Notes under the pieces: model-generated
Database searches by the model: none
What the model saw: the letters and a program-made list of their open reading frames with translations, nothing else
What the model was told of the DNA's origin: nothing
Program-made: the position numbers and the translations under genes
Assembly: GCF_000585415.1 (NCBI RefSeq)
Contig: NZ_KK073876.1
Span: forward strand, 1,609,810 to 1,673,809
Direction of reading: 5' to 3'
From: Sphingomonas jaspsi DSM 18422
GTDB taxonomy: Bacteria > Pseudomonadota > Alphaproteobacteria > Sphingomonadales > Sphingomonadaceae
Length of the DNA stretch: 64,000 nucleotides
Part shown: positions 52,661-61,325 of the stretch, in pieces
How the letters are laid out: every line of letters starts with the position of its first letter
Position numbering within the stretch: the stretch's first letter is position 1

Positions 52661-53941
52661 ATGACCAAGCTCCAAGGTGGCGGCGACAGCAAGAGCACGC
52701 TTTACTGCAGCTTCTGTGGCAAGTCGCAGCATGAGGTGCGCAAGCTCATCGCCGGCCCGACCGTCTTCATCTGCGACGAATGCGTCGAACTGTGCAACGA
52801 CATCATCCGCGAGGAAACCAAGTCGTCGCTGGTTAAGAGCCGCGACGGCGTGCCGACGCCGAGCGAGATCTACAGCGTCCTCGACGATTATGTGATCGGC
52901 CAGCAGCGCGCCAAGCGCGTCCTGTCGGTGGCCGTCCACAACCATTACAAGCGCCTGTCGCACGGCCAGAAGGGCGCCGGTGACGTCGAGTTGGCCAAGT
53001 CGAACATCCTGCTGATCGGCCCGACCGGTTGCGGCAAGACGTTGCTGGCGCAGACGCTGGCGCGCATCCTCGACGTGCCGTTCACCATGGCCGACGCCAC
53101 GACGCTGACCGAAGCCGGTTACGTCGGCGAGGATGTCGAAAACATCATCCTGAAGCTGCTGCAGGCCAGCGACTATAATGTCGAAAAGGCCCAGCGCGGC
53201 ATCGTCTACATCGACGAAATCGACAAGATCTCTCGCAAGAGCGACAATCCGTCGATCACCCGCGACGTATCGGGCGAAGGCGTGCAGCAGGCCCTGCTGA
53301 AACTGATGGAAGGCACTACGGCTTCCGTCCCGCCGCAAGGCGGCCGCAAGCATCCGCAGCAGGAATTCCTTCAGGTCGACACCACCAATATCCTGTTCAT
53401 TTGCGGCGGCGCCTTTGCAGGCCTCGAGAAGATCATCGGCGATCGCCTGCAGGGCAAGTCGATCGGCTTCGGCGCGCATGTCGCGGCGCCTGAAGAACGT
53501 CGCACCGGTGCCGTGCTGAAATCGACCGAGCCGGAAGATCTGATGAAGTTCGGCCTCATCCCCGAATTCATCGGCCGTATGCCGGTCATCGCAACCTTGG
53601 AAGACCTCGATGAAACCGCGCTGGTCAAGATTCTGGTCGAGCCGAAGAACGCCCTGGTCAAGCAGTATCAGAAACTGTTCGACATGGAGGATGTCGAGCT
53701 GAAGTTCAGCGACGACGCGCTGGCGGCGGTGGCCAAGAAGGCGATCGAACGCAAAACCGGCGCGCGCGGCCTTCGCTCGATCCTGGAAGGCATCCTGCTC
53801 GACACCATGTTCGACCTGCCTTCGATGGAGGGCGTCGACGAAGTCCATGTCGACAAGGATGTGGTCGGCGGATCGAAGGAACCGGTCCGCGTCTATTCCA
53901 AGAAGGAAAAGACGGCCTCCTCGGGCGGCGACGCCGCCTAA
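52661..53941 (+). CDS. clpX: ATP-dependent Clp protease ATP-binding subunit ClpX
   Basis: 426 residues. The N-terminal zinc domain has Cys16, Cys19, Cys38 and Cys41. The AAA+ core has Walker A GPTGCGKT and Walker [10 protein letters not shown], the GYVGEDVE pore loop and the IGFGA loop that docks on ClpP. It unfolds tagged substrates for ClpP. AAGGA just upstream fixes ATG at 52661. The 164-base upstream gap has no gene; promoter elements were not recognised there. Confidence 0.96.
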   Translation: MTKLQGGGDSKSTLYCSFCGKSQHEVRKLIAGPTVFICDECVELCNDIIREETKSSLVKSRDGVPTPSEIYSVLDDYVIGQQRAKRVLSVAVHNHYKRLSHGQKGAGDVELAKSNILLIGPTGCGKTLLAQTLARILDVPFTMADATTLTEAGYVGEDVENIILKLLQASDYNVEKAQRGIVYIDEIDKISRKSDNPSITRDVSGEGVQQALLKLMEGTTASVPPQGGRKHPQQEFLQVDTTNILFICGGAFAGLEKIIGDRLQGKSIGFGAHVAAPEERRTGAVLKSTEPEDLMKFGLIPEFIGRMPVIATLEDLDETALVKILVEPKNALVKQYQKLFDMEDVELKFSDDALAAVAKKAIERKTGARGLRSILEGILLDTMFDLPSMEGVDEVHVDKDVVGGSKEPVRVYSKKEKTASSGGDAA

Positions 53942-54472
53942 ATGGAGTCTGCTCCGAGCGAGCCGCACCGGCTCTTTGACGACAGCTTGCTGCGGATATT
54001 CCCGAAGCCGATCCGCGAACCGCGGCGGGCGTGGCTGGCGATCCCGCTGGCCTATGTGCTTAGCATCGGTGGCAGCCTGTTGCTTGCCTCGCTGGTTCAG
54101 AATATCGGCCCGGCGTTGGAAACGCCCAAATTCCCCATGCAGGGCGGGACCGCGCTGTTCGCGTTGGTCGTGTTCGCGCCGGTTGTCGAGACCTTCATCA
54201 TGGCCGGGTTCATCACCTTGTTCCGGATGGTCATGCGCGACGACCTGGCGGTCCTGGCGAGTGCCATCGGCTGGGGCGTCGCCCATTCGCTCGAAGCTGC
54301 TGCCTGGGGCCTCACCATCTGGTGGCCTTTCCTCATCTTCTCGACGCTCTACGTCGTATGGCGCCAGCGCAGTTTCGGCACCGCGATCGTCGTCGTCGCC
54401 GCGACGCATGGGCTGCAGAACCTGGTCCCCGCGCTTACTGTCGCCTATCCCGGTCTGCTACCCGGGCTTTAG
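53942..54472 (+). CDS. CPBP-like (CAAX protease-related) membrane protein
   Basis: 176 residues with four or five membrane helices. The pattern PVVETFIMAGF, GWGVAHS and THGLQN corresponds in order to the EExxxR, FxxxH and HxxxN motifs of the CPBP (Abi/CAAX protease) family, but the first motif has only one Glu, not two. Catalytic activity is therefore in doubt. The ATG directly follows the clpX stop with no spacer, suggesting co-expression. lon follows after about 50 bases. Function unknown. Confidence 0.65.
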   Translation: MESAPSEPHRLFDDSLLRIFPKPIREPRRAWLAIPLAYVLSIGGSLLLASLVQNIGPALETPKFPMQGGTALFALVVFAPVVETFIMAGFITLFRMVMRDDLAVLASAIGWGVAHSLEAAAWGLTIWWPFLIFSTLYVVWRQRSFGTAIVVVAATHGLQNLVPALTVAYPGLLPGL

Positions 54473-54523
54473 ACCCGCTTTGCCCGGGCGGCGCGTGTTG
54501 CAACGCGGTTGCGACGGTCCCAT

Positions 54524-56932
54524 ATGGACCTCATGACACTGACCCTCCCGATCCTTCCCCTGCGCGACATTGTCGTTTTCCCGCATCGCATCGTTCCGTT
54601 GTTCGTAGGGCGCGAAAAGTCGGTGGCGGCGCTCGAAGCGGCGATGAAGGCCGACAAGCAGCTGTTCCTCGTCGCGCAACTCGATCCGTCCGAGGACGAG
54701 CCCGATCGGGACGCGATGTACGACCTTGGCGTCGTCGCGACGGCCATGCAGCTGCTCAAACTGCCCGACGGCACCGTTCGCGTGCTGGTGGAAGGTGCAC
54801 AGCGCGCGCGACTGGTCAATCTCGTCGATGCGGACGGATACCAGGCCGCTGAAGTCGAAATGGTCGACGAAGAGGCGTCGGACGATGTCGAGGCGACCGC
54901 ACTGATGCGCTCGGTCATCGACCAGTTCGAAAATTACGCCAAGCTCAACAAGCGCCTGCCGGCCGAAACCGCCATGCAACTTGGCGAGATCGAGGACGCG
55001 TCGATCCTGGCGGACGCGGTCGCATCCAACCTGTCGGTCAAGGTCAGCGACAAGCAGGCGCTGCTCGGCGAACTCAATCCCGCACGCCGCCTGGAAATGG
55101 TGTTCGCCTTCATGGAGGGCGAGCTAGGCGTCCTGCAGGTCGAAAAGAAGATCCGCAGCCGCGTGAAGCGGCAGATGGAGAAGACGCAGCGCGAATATTA
55201 CCTCAACGAACAGTTGAAGGCGATCCAGCGCGAACTCGGCAATGAAGGCGAGGATGGCGGCGACGAGCTCAACGAGCTGGCCGCCAAGATCCGCAAAACG
55301 CGGCTCAGCAAGGAAGCCAAGGCCAAGGCCAATGCCGAGCTCAAGAAGCTGCGCGCGATGGCTCCGATGTCGGCCGAAGCGACCGTGGCCCGCAATTACC
55401 TCGACGTGCTCCTCGGCCTGCCGTGGGGCAAGAAGAGCCGCCTGAAGCGCGATATCGAAGAGGCGCAGGCGGTGCTCGACGAGGACCATTACGGCCTTGA
55501 GAAAGTCAAGGATCGAATCATCGAATATCTCGCCGTTCAGGCGCGCACCAACCGGCTGAAGGGGCCCATCCTGTGCCTCGTCGGCCCGCCGGGTGTCGGC
55601 AAGACCTCTCTCGGCCGCTCGATCGCGCGAGCGACGGGTCGCGAATTCGTGCGCCAGTCACTGGGCGGCGTGCGCGATGAGGCGGAGATCCGAGGCCATC
55701 GGCGGACCTACATTGGCTCGCTGCCGGGCAAGATCATGTCGAACCTGAAGAAAGCGGGAACGAGCAATCCGCTGTTCCTGCTCGACGAAATCGACAAGCT
55801 CGGCCAGGACTTCCGCGGCGATCCGGCATCGGCGCTGCTCGAGGTGCTGGACCCCGAACAAAACAGCAAGTTCCAGGATCATTACCTCGAACTCGACTAT
55901 GACCTGAGCGACGTCATGTTCGTAACGACCGCCAATTCGCTCGACATGCCGCAACCGCTGCTCGACCGCATGGAGATCATCCGGCTCGAAGGCTACACCG
56001 AGGATGAGAAGGTCGAGATTTCGAAGCGCCACCTCATCCCGAAGCAGATGGAGGCGCACGGCCTGAAGGATGACGAGCTTACCTTCACCGACGAGGGGTT
56101 GCGCACCGTCATCCGCCACTACACCCGCGAGGCTGGCGTGCGTACGCTGGAGCGCGAACTGGCAAAGGTCGCGCGCAAGTCGCTTCGCCGGATCCTCGAG
56201 CATAAGGTCGACAAGGTCGAACTGACGGCGGACAATGTCGCCGAATTCCTCGGCGTGCGGCGGTTCCGCCACGGCATGGGCGAGGAAGAGGACCAGGTCG
56301 GCGCGGTCACCGGCCTCGCCTGGACCGAAGTCGGCGGCGAACTACTGACCATCGAAGCCGTGACTGTCCCGGGCAAGGGCCAGATCAAGACGACCGGCAA
56401 GCTCGGCGAAGTGATGCAGGAGTCGATCCAGACCGCGATGAGCCTGGTAAAGGCGCGCTCGCCGTCATACGGCGTCAAGCCGTCGCTGTTCGCGCGCAAG
56501 GACATTCACGTCCATTTGCCCGAAGGTGCAGTGCCCAAGGACGGGCCGTCCGCCGGCATCGGCATGGTCACGGCGATGATTTCGACGCTGACCGGCATCC
56601 CGGTGCGCCGCGATGTCGCTATGACCGGCGAAGTCACGCTGAGGGGGAGGGTGCTCCCGATCGGCGGGCTGAAAGAAAAGCTGCTCGCGGCGCTTCGCGG
56701 CGGGATTAAGACCGTGCTCATTCCGGCTGAAAACGAGAAGGATCTGGCCGACATCCCGGCGTCGATCCGCGAAGGGCTGGAGATCGTGCCGGTCAAGCAT
56801 GTCGACGAAGTGCTGGTGCGAGCATTGGCGCAGGCGATCGAACCGATCGAATGGACCGATGCGGACGAACAGGCGACCGAACCGGCTATCGCTCCGCAGG
56901 TCGCACCGGGATCGCCCACCGTCCGCCACTAA
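54524..56932 (+). CDS. lon: ATP-dependent protease Lon
   Basis: 802 residues: the N-terminal LON domain ([23 protein letters not shown]), AAA+ with Walker [10 protein letters not shown] and Walker B FLLDEIDK, and a C-terminal protease domain with catalytic Ser676 ([10 protein letters not shown]) and Lys719 (GGLKEKLL). It degrades misfolded and regulatory proteins, and in Caulobacter CcrM, DnaA and SciP. ATG at 54524 or the ATG three codons later are both possible; no strong ribosome-binding site is visible. HU follows 105 bases downstream, as in many proteobacteria. Confidence 0.96.
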   Translation: MDLMTLTLPILPLRDIVVFPHRIVPLFVGREKSVAALEAAMKADKQLFLVAQLDPSEDEPDRDAMYDLGVVATAMQLLKLPDGTVRVLVEGAQRARLVNLVDADGYQAAEVEMVDEEASDDVEATALMRSVIDQFENYAKLNKRLPAETAMQLGEIEDASILADAVASNLSVKVSDKQALLGELNPARRLEMVFAFMEGELGVLQVEKKIRSRVKRQMEKTQREYYLNEQLKAIQRELGNEGEDGGDELNELAAKIRKTRLSKEAKAKANAELKKLRAMAPMSAEATVARNYLDVLLGLPWGKKSRLKRDIEEAQAVLDEDHYGLEKVKDRIIEYLAVQARTNRLKGPILCLVGPPGVGKTSLGRSIARATGREFVRQSLGGVRDEAEIRGHRRTYIGSLPGKIMSNLKKAGTSNPLFLLDEIDKLGQDFRGDPASALLEVLDPEQNSKFQDHYLELDYDLSDVMFVTTANSLDMPQPLLDRMEIIRLEGYTEDEKVEISKRHLIPKQMEAHGLKDDELTFTDEGLRTVIRHYTREAGVRTLERELAKVARKSLRRILEHKVDKVELTADNVAEFLGVRRFRHGMGEEEDQVGAVTGLAWTEVGGELLTIEAVTVPGKGQIKTTGKLGEVMQESIQTAMSLVKARSPSYGVKPSLFARKDIHVHLPEGAVPKDGPSAGIGMVTAMISTLTGIPVRRDVAMTGEVTLRGRVLPIGGLKEKLLAALRGGIKTVLIPAENEKDLADIPASIREGLEIVPVKHVDEVLVRALAQAIEPIEWTDADEQATEPAIAPQVAPGSPTVRH

Positions 56933-56948
56933 CCTTTCGTCGATCACT

Positions 56949-56977
56949 TTGACTCATGGCGCTGGAATTGGGTTAAA
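56949..56977 (+). promoter_or_regulatory. Candidate promoter of the HU gene
   Basis: TTGACT and GTTAAA boxes are separated by 17 bases, giving a leader of about 55 bases. Overlapping it, GGCGCT (56958-56963) and AGCGCC (56978-56983) could form a hairpin followed by TTT, possibly a weak lon terminator. Confidence 0.4.
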
Positions 56978-57037
56978 AGCGCCTTTCCTTTCCATGCGAG
57001 CCGAGTCTCGCGATGCTGATGCGGGAGCCCATAAGCG

Positions 57038-57310
57038 ATGAACAAGCAGGAACTCATCGGCCACGTCGCGGATCGCGCCGGGCTGTCGCGCAACGATGCC
57101 AGCCGGGCGATCGAGACGATGCTCGAGGTCGTCACGTCGGCGCTGAAGCGCGGGGATGAGGTTCGCCTGGTCGGCTTCGGCAATTTCTCGGTAACGCGGC
57201 GCAAGGCTTCGACGGGGCGCAACCCGCGTACGGGCGAGCCGATGCAGATCAAGGCGACTTCGCAGCCCAAGTTCCGGCCCGGCAAGGTCCTGAAAGACGC
57301 CGTCCAATAA
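57038..57310 (+). CDS. hup: HU-family DNA-binding protein
   Basis: 90 residues with the full HU pattern: MNKQELIGHVADRAGLSRNDASRAI, VRLVGFGNFSVTRRKAS and the DNA-binding arm GRNPRTGEPM. It bends and compacts DNA. GGGAG lies about 11 bases before the ATG. Downstream of lon, the usual order. Confidence 0.95.
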   Translation: MNKQELIGHVADRAGLSRNDASRAIETMLEVVTSALKRGDEVRLVGFGNFSVTRRKASTGRNPRTGEPMQIKATSQPKFRPGKVLKDAVQ

Positions 57311-57383
57311 AAGTCCGGCACGAGGATGCGGTGGGGCTGGACACCGCCATAACGCTCGCCTAATGGCCCCGGACCGGTTTTCC

Positions 57384-57458
57384 GGGCGCGTAGCTCAGCG
57401 GTAGAGCACACCCTTCACACGGGTGGGGTCACAGGTTCAATCCCTGTCGCGCCCACCA
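57384..57458 (+). tRNA. tRNA-Val (anticodon CAC)
   Basis: Acceptor GGGCGCG pairs with CGCGCCC, then A and encoded CCA. The anticodon arm CACCC-TTCACAC-GGGTG gives CAC. D- and T-arms are canonical. Confidence 0.95.
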
Positions 57459-57464
57459 TTTTCC

Positions 57465-57502
57465 AACGGGCCGCATGTCGATCGCTGACGTGCGGCCCGT
57501 TT
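57465..57502. terminator. Terminator hairpin between tRNA-Val and the crp-like gene
   Basis: AACGGGCCGCATGTC pairs with GACGTGCGGCCCGTT with one mismatch around a 7-base loop. T-rich sequence follows on both strands, so it may serve both convergent transcripts. Confidence 0.7.
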
Positions 57503-57503
57503 G

Positions 57504-58220
57504 CTATCCAAGATAGTCGGGTTGGAATTGGGCGAGCCGGCGGAGTTCGTTCCAGTCCGTGAACGCGATCTCGCGACCGTTGCGTACAATCATTCCAAGC
57601 CGTTCGAGTTCAGCCATCACGCGATTGACGTTGACCGATGTCTGGCCAGTGATGTCTGCGATATGCTGCTGCGTGAACGGGTTGACCATCGATTCATGGT
57701 CGATGTCGAGGTTCATCCGGGTTGCCGTCTCGCACAGCAGGTGGGCAACCCTCGCGGTAGAGTCGCGACGCCCGGTATTCACCAACCATTCGTACCCGAT
57801 GCTGTTGTGGCGCTGGACCAGTTTCCAGAAAAAGCGGGCCAGTTCCGGATTTGCATCGACCAGCGGATCGAAGTCGCTGGCCTTGCCGACCATGACCTCG
57901 CTGCGCACGATCGCCTGCACGCCATAATCGGTGGTCCCTTCCCGCGGCAGGATGCCGTCGCCCGGGAAACGGAGCGCGACGATCTGCCGCTTTCCGCTAC
58001 TGTCGGCTTTGAACTTGGCGAGCAGGCCGCTGCGGACGAACATCACCTCGTCGCGCGCAACACCGGCTTCGCGAAACGGCCTTCGCGGTTCCACGTGAAC
58101 GAGCCTGTGCGGCATCGAATCCAGAATGTCGGCGAGCCGCGGCTCCAGCCCGGCTTCAATTAGCCGCTCCCGAAGCGCGACCCCGTTTTCGCCCAAAGAA
58201 CGGACGTGTCGAGTCGTCAT
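57504..58220 (-). CDS. Crp/Fnr-family transcriptional regulator
   Basis: 238 residues. An N-terminal cyclic-nucleotide-like beta-roll (VMFVRSGLLAKFKADSSGKRQIVALRFPGD), the dimer helix and a C-terminal winged helix (NPFTQQHIADITGQTSVNVNRVMAELERLG). No N-terminal cysteine cluster is present, so it is not an oxygen-sensing FNR. The effector is unknown. Two ATGs occur at 58226 and 58220; GGGGAG is six bases before the second, so 58220 is the better start. Confidence 0.85.
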   Translation of the reverse strand: MTTRHVRSLGENGVALRERLIEAGLEPRLADILDSMPHRLVHVEPRRPFREAGVARDEVMFVRSGLLAKFKADSSGKRQIVALRFPGDGILPREGTTDYGVQAIVRSEVMVGKASDFDPLVDANPELARFFWKLVQRHNSIGYEWLVNTGRRDSTARVAHLLCETATRMNLDIDHESMVNPFTQQHIADITGQTSVNVNRVMAELERLGMIVRNGREIAFTDWNELRRLAQFQPDYLG

Positions 58221-58282
58221 TGTCATCTCCCCGATCGAGAGATGCGGCGGCCTGAAATTTTGCGCAACCTATATTAAAAAGG

Positions 58283-58735
58283 TTAATTTCCTGGCGACCA
58301 CAATGATGGCTCCTTCAGCGCCGCGACCATCGAGATGATTTGGTCTTGCGTGAGAGCCTGGCCCGACTTGAGGTCCGGCGGTCCTGGCCATGCGGTATCC
58401 GCCATGCTGACACCCGCTACCGTGCGCTCACCTTCGTAGCGCGGAAAGATGTGGAAGTGGACGTGCGGATCGACCATCATCAGCATTAGGTAATTGATCC
58501 GCTGGTATGCCACCGCGCGTCGCAACATTTGTTCGAGGTCGTGGGTGATGATGCCGAGCTCAGCATGGGCGCCCGCAGGCAGGTCGCCGAACGCCCGCGC
58601 ATCGGACTTGGCGGCGAGCACCAGCGATCCGGCGGTGACTTGGGTGGGCCGGAGCATCAACAACCAATGGCGATAATCCCTTAGCCTCGTTTCCGGGTAG
58701 CCGAATTTCATGATCGTGGCGTTGACCTGGTCCAT
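58283..58735 (-). CDS. HIT-family protein
   Basis: 150 residues with the histidine-triad motif HVHFHIFPRY around residue 90, which holds the nucleotidyl-transfer His. Family members hydrolyse nucleotide phosphoramidates or dinucleotides. The N-terminus FGYPETRLRDYRHWLLMLRP is typical of an alphaproteobacterial subgroup. GGTGG precedes the ATG. It is upstream of the Crp/Fnr regulator gene in the same direction, with a 62-base gap containing an AACCT/AGGTT repeat at about 58266-58283. Confidence 0.88.
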   Translation of the reverse strand: MDQVNATIMKFGYPETRLRDYRHWLLMLRPTQVTAGSLVLAAKSDARAFGDLPAGAHAELGIITHDLEQMLRRAVAYQRINYLMLMMVDPHVHFHIFPRYEGERTVAGVSMADTAWPGPPDLKSGQALTQDQIISMVAALKEPSLWSPGN

Positions 58736-58808
58736 TCGTCCACCATCGCTTGCATATTGGAAAAGTCGACCTTAAGGAGCGCGGCCAAGCCATCCAAGGC
58801 ATTTCACG

Positions 58809-58885
58809 GCGATCGTAGCTCAGTTGGTTAGAGCATCGGTTTGTGGTACCGAGGGTCGCGGGTTCAAGTCCCGTCGATCGCCCCA
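58809..58885 (+). tRNA. tRNA-His (anticodon GTG)
   Basis: The anticodon arm TCGGT-TTGTGGT-ACCGA gives GTG. The acceptor has the extra 5' G (58808) opposite discriminator C73 that identifies histidine tRNAs, followed by encoded CCA. Confidence 0.95.
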
Positions 58886-58940
58886 TTTTCCCTTGGCCGG
58901 ACGGGTTTTTGTCCAGGCCGGGCAGGCAGTTAGGCGATCC

Positions 58941-59990
58941 ATGAACACTCCCTGGGGCTACCCCGACTTCGACGCGCACGAAGCGCTTCACTTTGTCACC
59001 GACGAAGCCACCGGCCTTCGCGCGATCATCGCGATGCATTCGACCCACCTTGGTCCGGCGGCTGGCGGAACGCGGTTCTGGCATTATGCCGACGATGCCG
59101 ATGCACTGACGGACGCGCTGCGCCTGTCCCGGGGGATGAGTTATAAGAATGCCATGGCGGGACTGCCGCTCGGCGGCGGCAAGGCGGTCATCCTCGCCGA
59201 TGGAAACCGGACGAAGACCGACGCCATGGTCGCGGCGTTCGGCAAGGCGATCGATCGCCTCGGCGGCAACTATGTCACCGCCGAAGACGTCGGAATGAGC
59301 GTCAAGGACATGATGACGATCGCCGGCCAAACGAAATATGTCGCGGGCCTCCCGGTCGAAGGGGGTGCTGTGGGTGGCGATCCCGGGCCGCATACCTCGC
59401 TTGGGGTGTTCCTCGGCATCAAGGCGGCGGTCAAGCGGGCGCTGGGCAAGGACAGCCTGTCGGGGCTTCATCTCGCCCTTCAGGGCGCCGGCAGCGTTGC
59501 AGGCGGCGTAGCGCGCCATGCCGCTGCGGAAGGCGCCAGGCTGTCGATCGCAGACGTGGATGCGACGCGGGCTGCGGCCCTCGCCGCGGAAACGGGCGGC
59601 ACGGTCGTCGACCCGACCGACATTCTCGGCCTTGAGGCCGACGTGGTCAGCCCCTGTGCGCTCGGCGCCATTCTGACCGAGGAGACGATTGCGGCCCTCA
59701 AGGCGCCGATCGTCGCCGGCGGCGCCAACAACCAGCTGAAGACGCAAGAAGACGGCCGTCGCCTGCAGGCGCGCGGCATTCTTTATGCGCCGGACTATGT
59801 CATCAATGCCGGCGGCATCATTAATGTGTCGACCGAATATGTCCGGGACGGTGGACCGGAACTGGTGCGTCAGCGGATCGAAGCGATCCCCGCACGGCTG
59901 GAAAATATCTGGGCGGAAAGCGCCGCCAGCGGGCGCGACCCGGCGGCGGTGGCCGACGCCATGGCGCAGCAGCTGATCGGCCGCGGCTAA
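58941..59990 (+). CDS. Leucine/valine dehydrogenase-like amino-acid dehydrogenase
   Basis: 349 residues of the Glu/Leu/Phe/Val dehydrogenase family. MSYKNAMAGLPLGGGKAVI carries the catalytic and substrate Lys residues; TAEDVGMSVKDM follows. The Rossmann fold contains LQGAGSVAGGVARHAA. It reversibly deaminates branched-chain amino acids with NAD. ATG at 58941 begins MNTPWGYPDFDAHEAL; the longer frame upstream runs into tRNA-His and is rejected. Leu versus Val or Phe preference cannot be decided from the visible motifs. Confidence 0.85.
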   Translation: MNTPWGYPDFDAHEALHFVTDEATGLRAIIAMHSTHLGPAAGGTRFWHYADDADALTDALRLSRGMSYKNAMAGLPLGGGKAVILADGNRTKTDAMVAAFGKAIDRLGGNYVTAEDVGMSVKDMMTIAGQTKYVAGLPVEGGAVGGDPGPHTSLGVFLGIKAAVKRALGKDSLSGLHLALQGAGSVAGGVARHAAAEGARLSIADVDATRAAALAAETGGTVVDPTDILGLEADVVSPCALGAILTEETIAALKAPIVAGGANNQLKTQEDGRRLQARGILYAPDYVINAGGIINVSTEYVRDGGPELVRQRIEAIPARLENIWAESAASGRDPAAVADAMAQQLIGRG

Positions 59991-60061
59991 GCCGGTTTAG
60001 CCAATATCGATGAAGGTCGATTGAAGCGGGCGCAGGCCTCGGCTAGGGCTGTTGCATCAGT

Positions 60062-60778
60062 ATGCACGGTTACGCCAATCCCGCCCGTTTCCTGAAGTTC
60101 GCCCGCCCGGCAACCGGCTGGCTGCTAAGCATTGGTGCGCTGTTGATCGCGGTGGGCTGTTACAGCGGCCTGTTCGTCACGCCCCCGGATTATCTGCAGG
60201 GTGACACGGCCCGTATCCTCTACATCCATGTGCCGGCCGCCTGGCTTGGCATGGCGGGCTGGGGATCGATCGCCGCAGCGTCGATCAGCCAACTGGTCTG
60301 GCGGCACCCGCTGGCGGCGGTCGCCGGACGTGCCGTTGCACCGGCGGGCGCGACCTTTGCCGCCATTTGTCTCGCAACGGGCTCGATCTGGGGCCGCCCG
60401 GCATGGGGAACCTGGTGGGAATGGGACGGGCGGCTGACCTCTATGCTCGTCCTGTTCTTTCTCTACCTGGGCTACATCGCGCTGGCATCGGCCGAACGAG
60501 AGCGGGGTGGGGAGGGACGCATGACCGCCATTTTCGGATTGGTCGGCGCGGTCAACCTGCCGATCATCCATTATTCGGTGCTGTGGTGGAATACCCTCCA
60601 TCAGGCCCAATCCATCAGCCTCACCGGATCGAAGATCGCGCCCGAACTACTTTGGCCGCTGCCGTTCACCATGATCGGGTTTACGGCGCTGTTCGCCGCG
60701 CTCGTCCTGATGCGGATGCGCGGCGAGCTTGCGCGGACACGGCTTGAAGCCAGACTGCGCAGGAGTGCCGTCGAATGA
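60062..60778 (+). CDS. ccmC: Heme exporter / c-type cytochrome biogenesis protein CcmC
   Basis: 238 residues, six membrane helices, with the tryptophan-rich heme-handling motif WGTWWEWDGRLTS and flanking His residues (YIHVPAAW; IHYSVLWWNTLHQ). CcmC loads heme onto CcmE. ccmA and ccmB are not in this window between the dehydrogenase and ccmC. Confidence 0.93.
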   Translation: MHGYANPARFLKFARPATGWLLSIGALLIAVGCYSGLFVTPPDYLQGDTARILYIHVPAAWLGMAGWGSIAAASISQLVWRHPLAAVAGRAVAPAGATFAAICLATGSIWGRPAWGTWWEWDGRLTSMLVLFFLYLGYIALASAERERGGEGRMTAIFGLVGAVNLPIIHYSVLWWNTLHQAQSISLTGSKIAPELLWPLPFTMIGFTALFAALVLMRMRGELARTRLEARLRRSAVE

Positions 60779-60903
60779 ACCATTGGGCGTTTGTCACGGC
60801 CGCTTATGCCGTCACATTGCTGGCCACCGGCGGGCTGACGATATGGAGTTGGCTGTCGATGCGCAGGGCGGAAGCCGCGTCCGACGCGGTGAAGCGCCGC
60901 TGA
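60775..60903 (+). CDS. ccmD: Heme exporter protein CcmD
   Basis: 42 residues: one membrane helix (FVTAAYAVTLLATGGLTIWSWL) followed by a basic tail, the usual CcmD layout. The ATG overlaps the ccmC stop by four bases (ATGA), and the stop overlaps the ccmE start (TGATG). CcmD helps release heme-loaded CcmE. Position and size make the call safe despite short length. Confidence 0.85.
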   Translation: MNHWAFVTAAYAVTLLATGGLTIWSWLSMRRAEAASDAVKRR

Positions 60904-61325
60904 TGGTCAAGGCAAAGCATCAGCGGTTGATCCTCGTCAGCCTTGCCCTGGTCGCGCTGATCGGGGCCGTGCTCCTGGCGATGTGGGGATTGCAGGACCG
61001 CGCAGCCTATTTCGTCACCCCCAGCGACATTGCGGCGGGCAAGGGGCGTGACGGTGCTGCGCTCCGACTGGGCGGAATGGTCGTCAAAGGTTCACTGGCG
61101 CGCGATCCCGACGGCCTGACCATCCGTTTCAAAGTCAGCGACACCAAGAAGGAAACGCCGGTGCTGTTTCGCGGCATCACTCCCGACCTGTTCAAAGAAG
61201 GCAATGGGGCAGTGGCGGAAGGGCGACTGGGACCCGACGGCGTATTCGTCGCGGACACCATCCTGGCGAAGCATGACGAGCGGTACATGCCGCCGCAAAT
61301 GGCCAAGGAGGCATCCGCCAAGTGA
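60903..61325 (+). CDS. ccmE: Cytochrome c maturation heme chaperone CcmE
   Basis: 140 residues. One N-terminal anchor, an OB-fold, and the heme-binding LAKHDERYMP motif with His124 that binds heme covalently and Tyr128. It carries heme from CcmC to CcmF. Start ATG shares bases with the ccmD stop. Confidence 0.95.
   Translation: MVKAKHQRLILVSLALVALIGAVLLAMWGLQDRAAYFVTPSDIAAGKGRDGAALRLGGMVVKGSLARDPDGLTIRFKVSDTKKETPVLFRGITPDLFKEGNGAVAEGRLGPDGVFVADTILAKHDERYMPPQMAKEASAK

Noticed and set aside
52469..54409. 646-codon minus-strand ORF over clpX
   Set aside because: Antisense shadow of ClpX and the CPBP-like gene; no recognisable domain.
58895..58919. GGCCGGAC/GTCCAGGCC hairpin after tRNA-His as terminator
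   Set aside because: The T-run lies in the loop rather than after the stem, so terminator function is not supported.
58824..58940. Extension of the leucine dehydrogenase frame upstream through tRNA-His
   Set aside because: The sequence is the tRNA itself; the family N-terminus starts at 58941.
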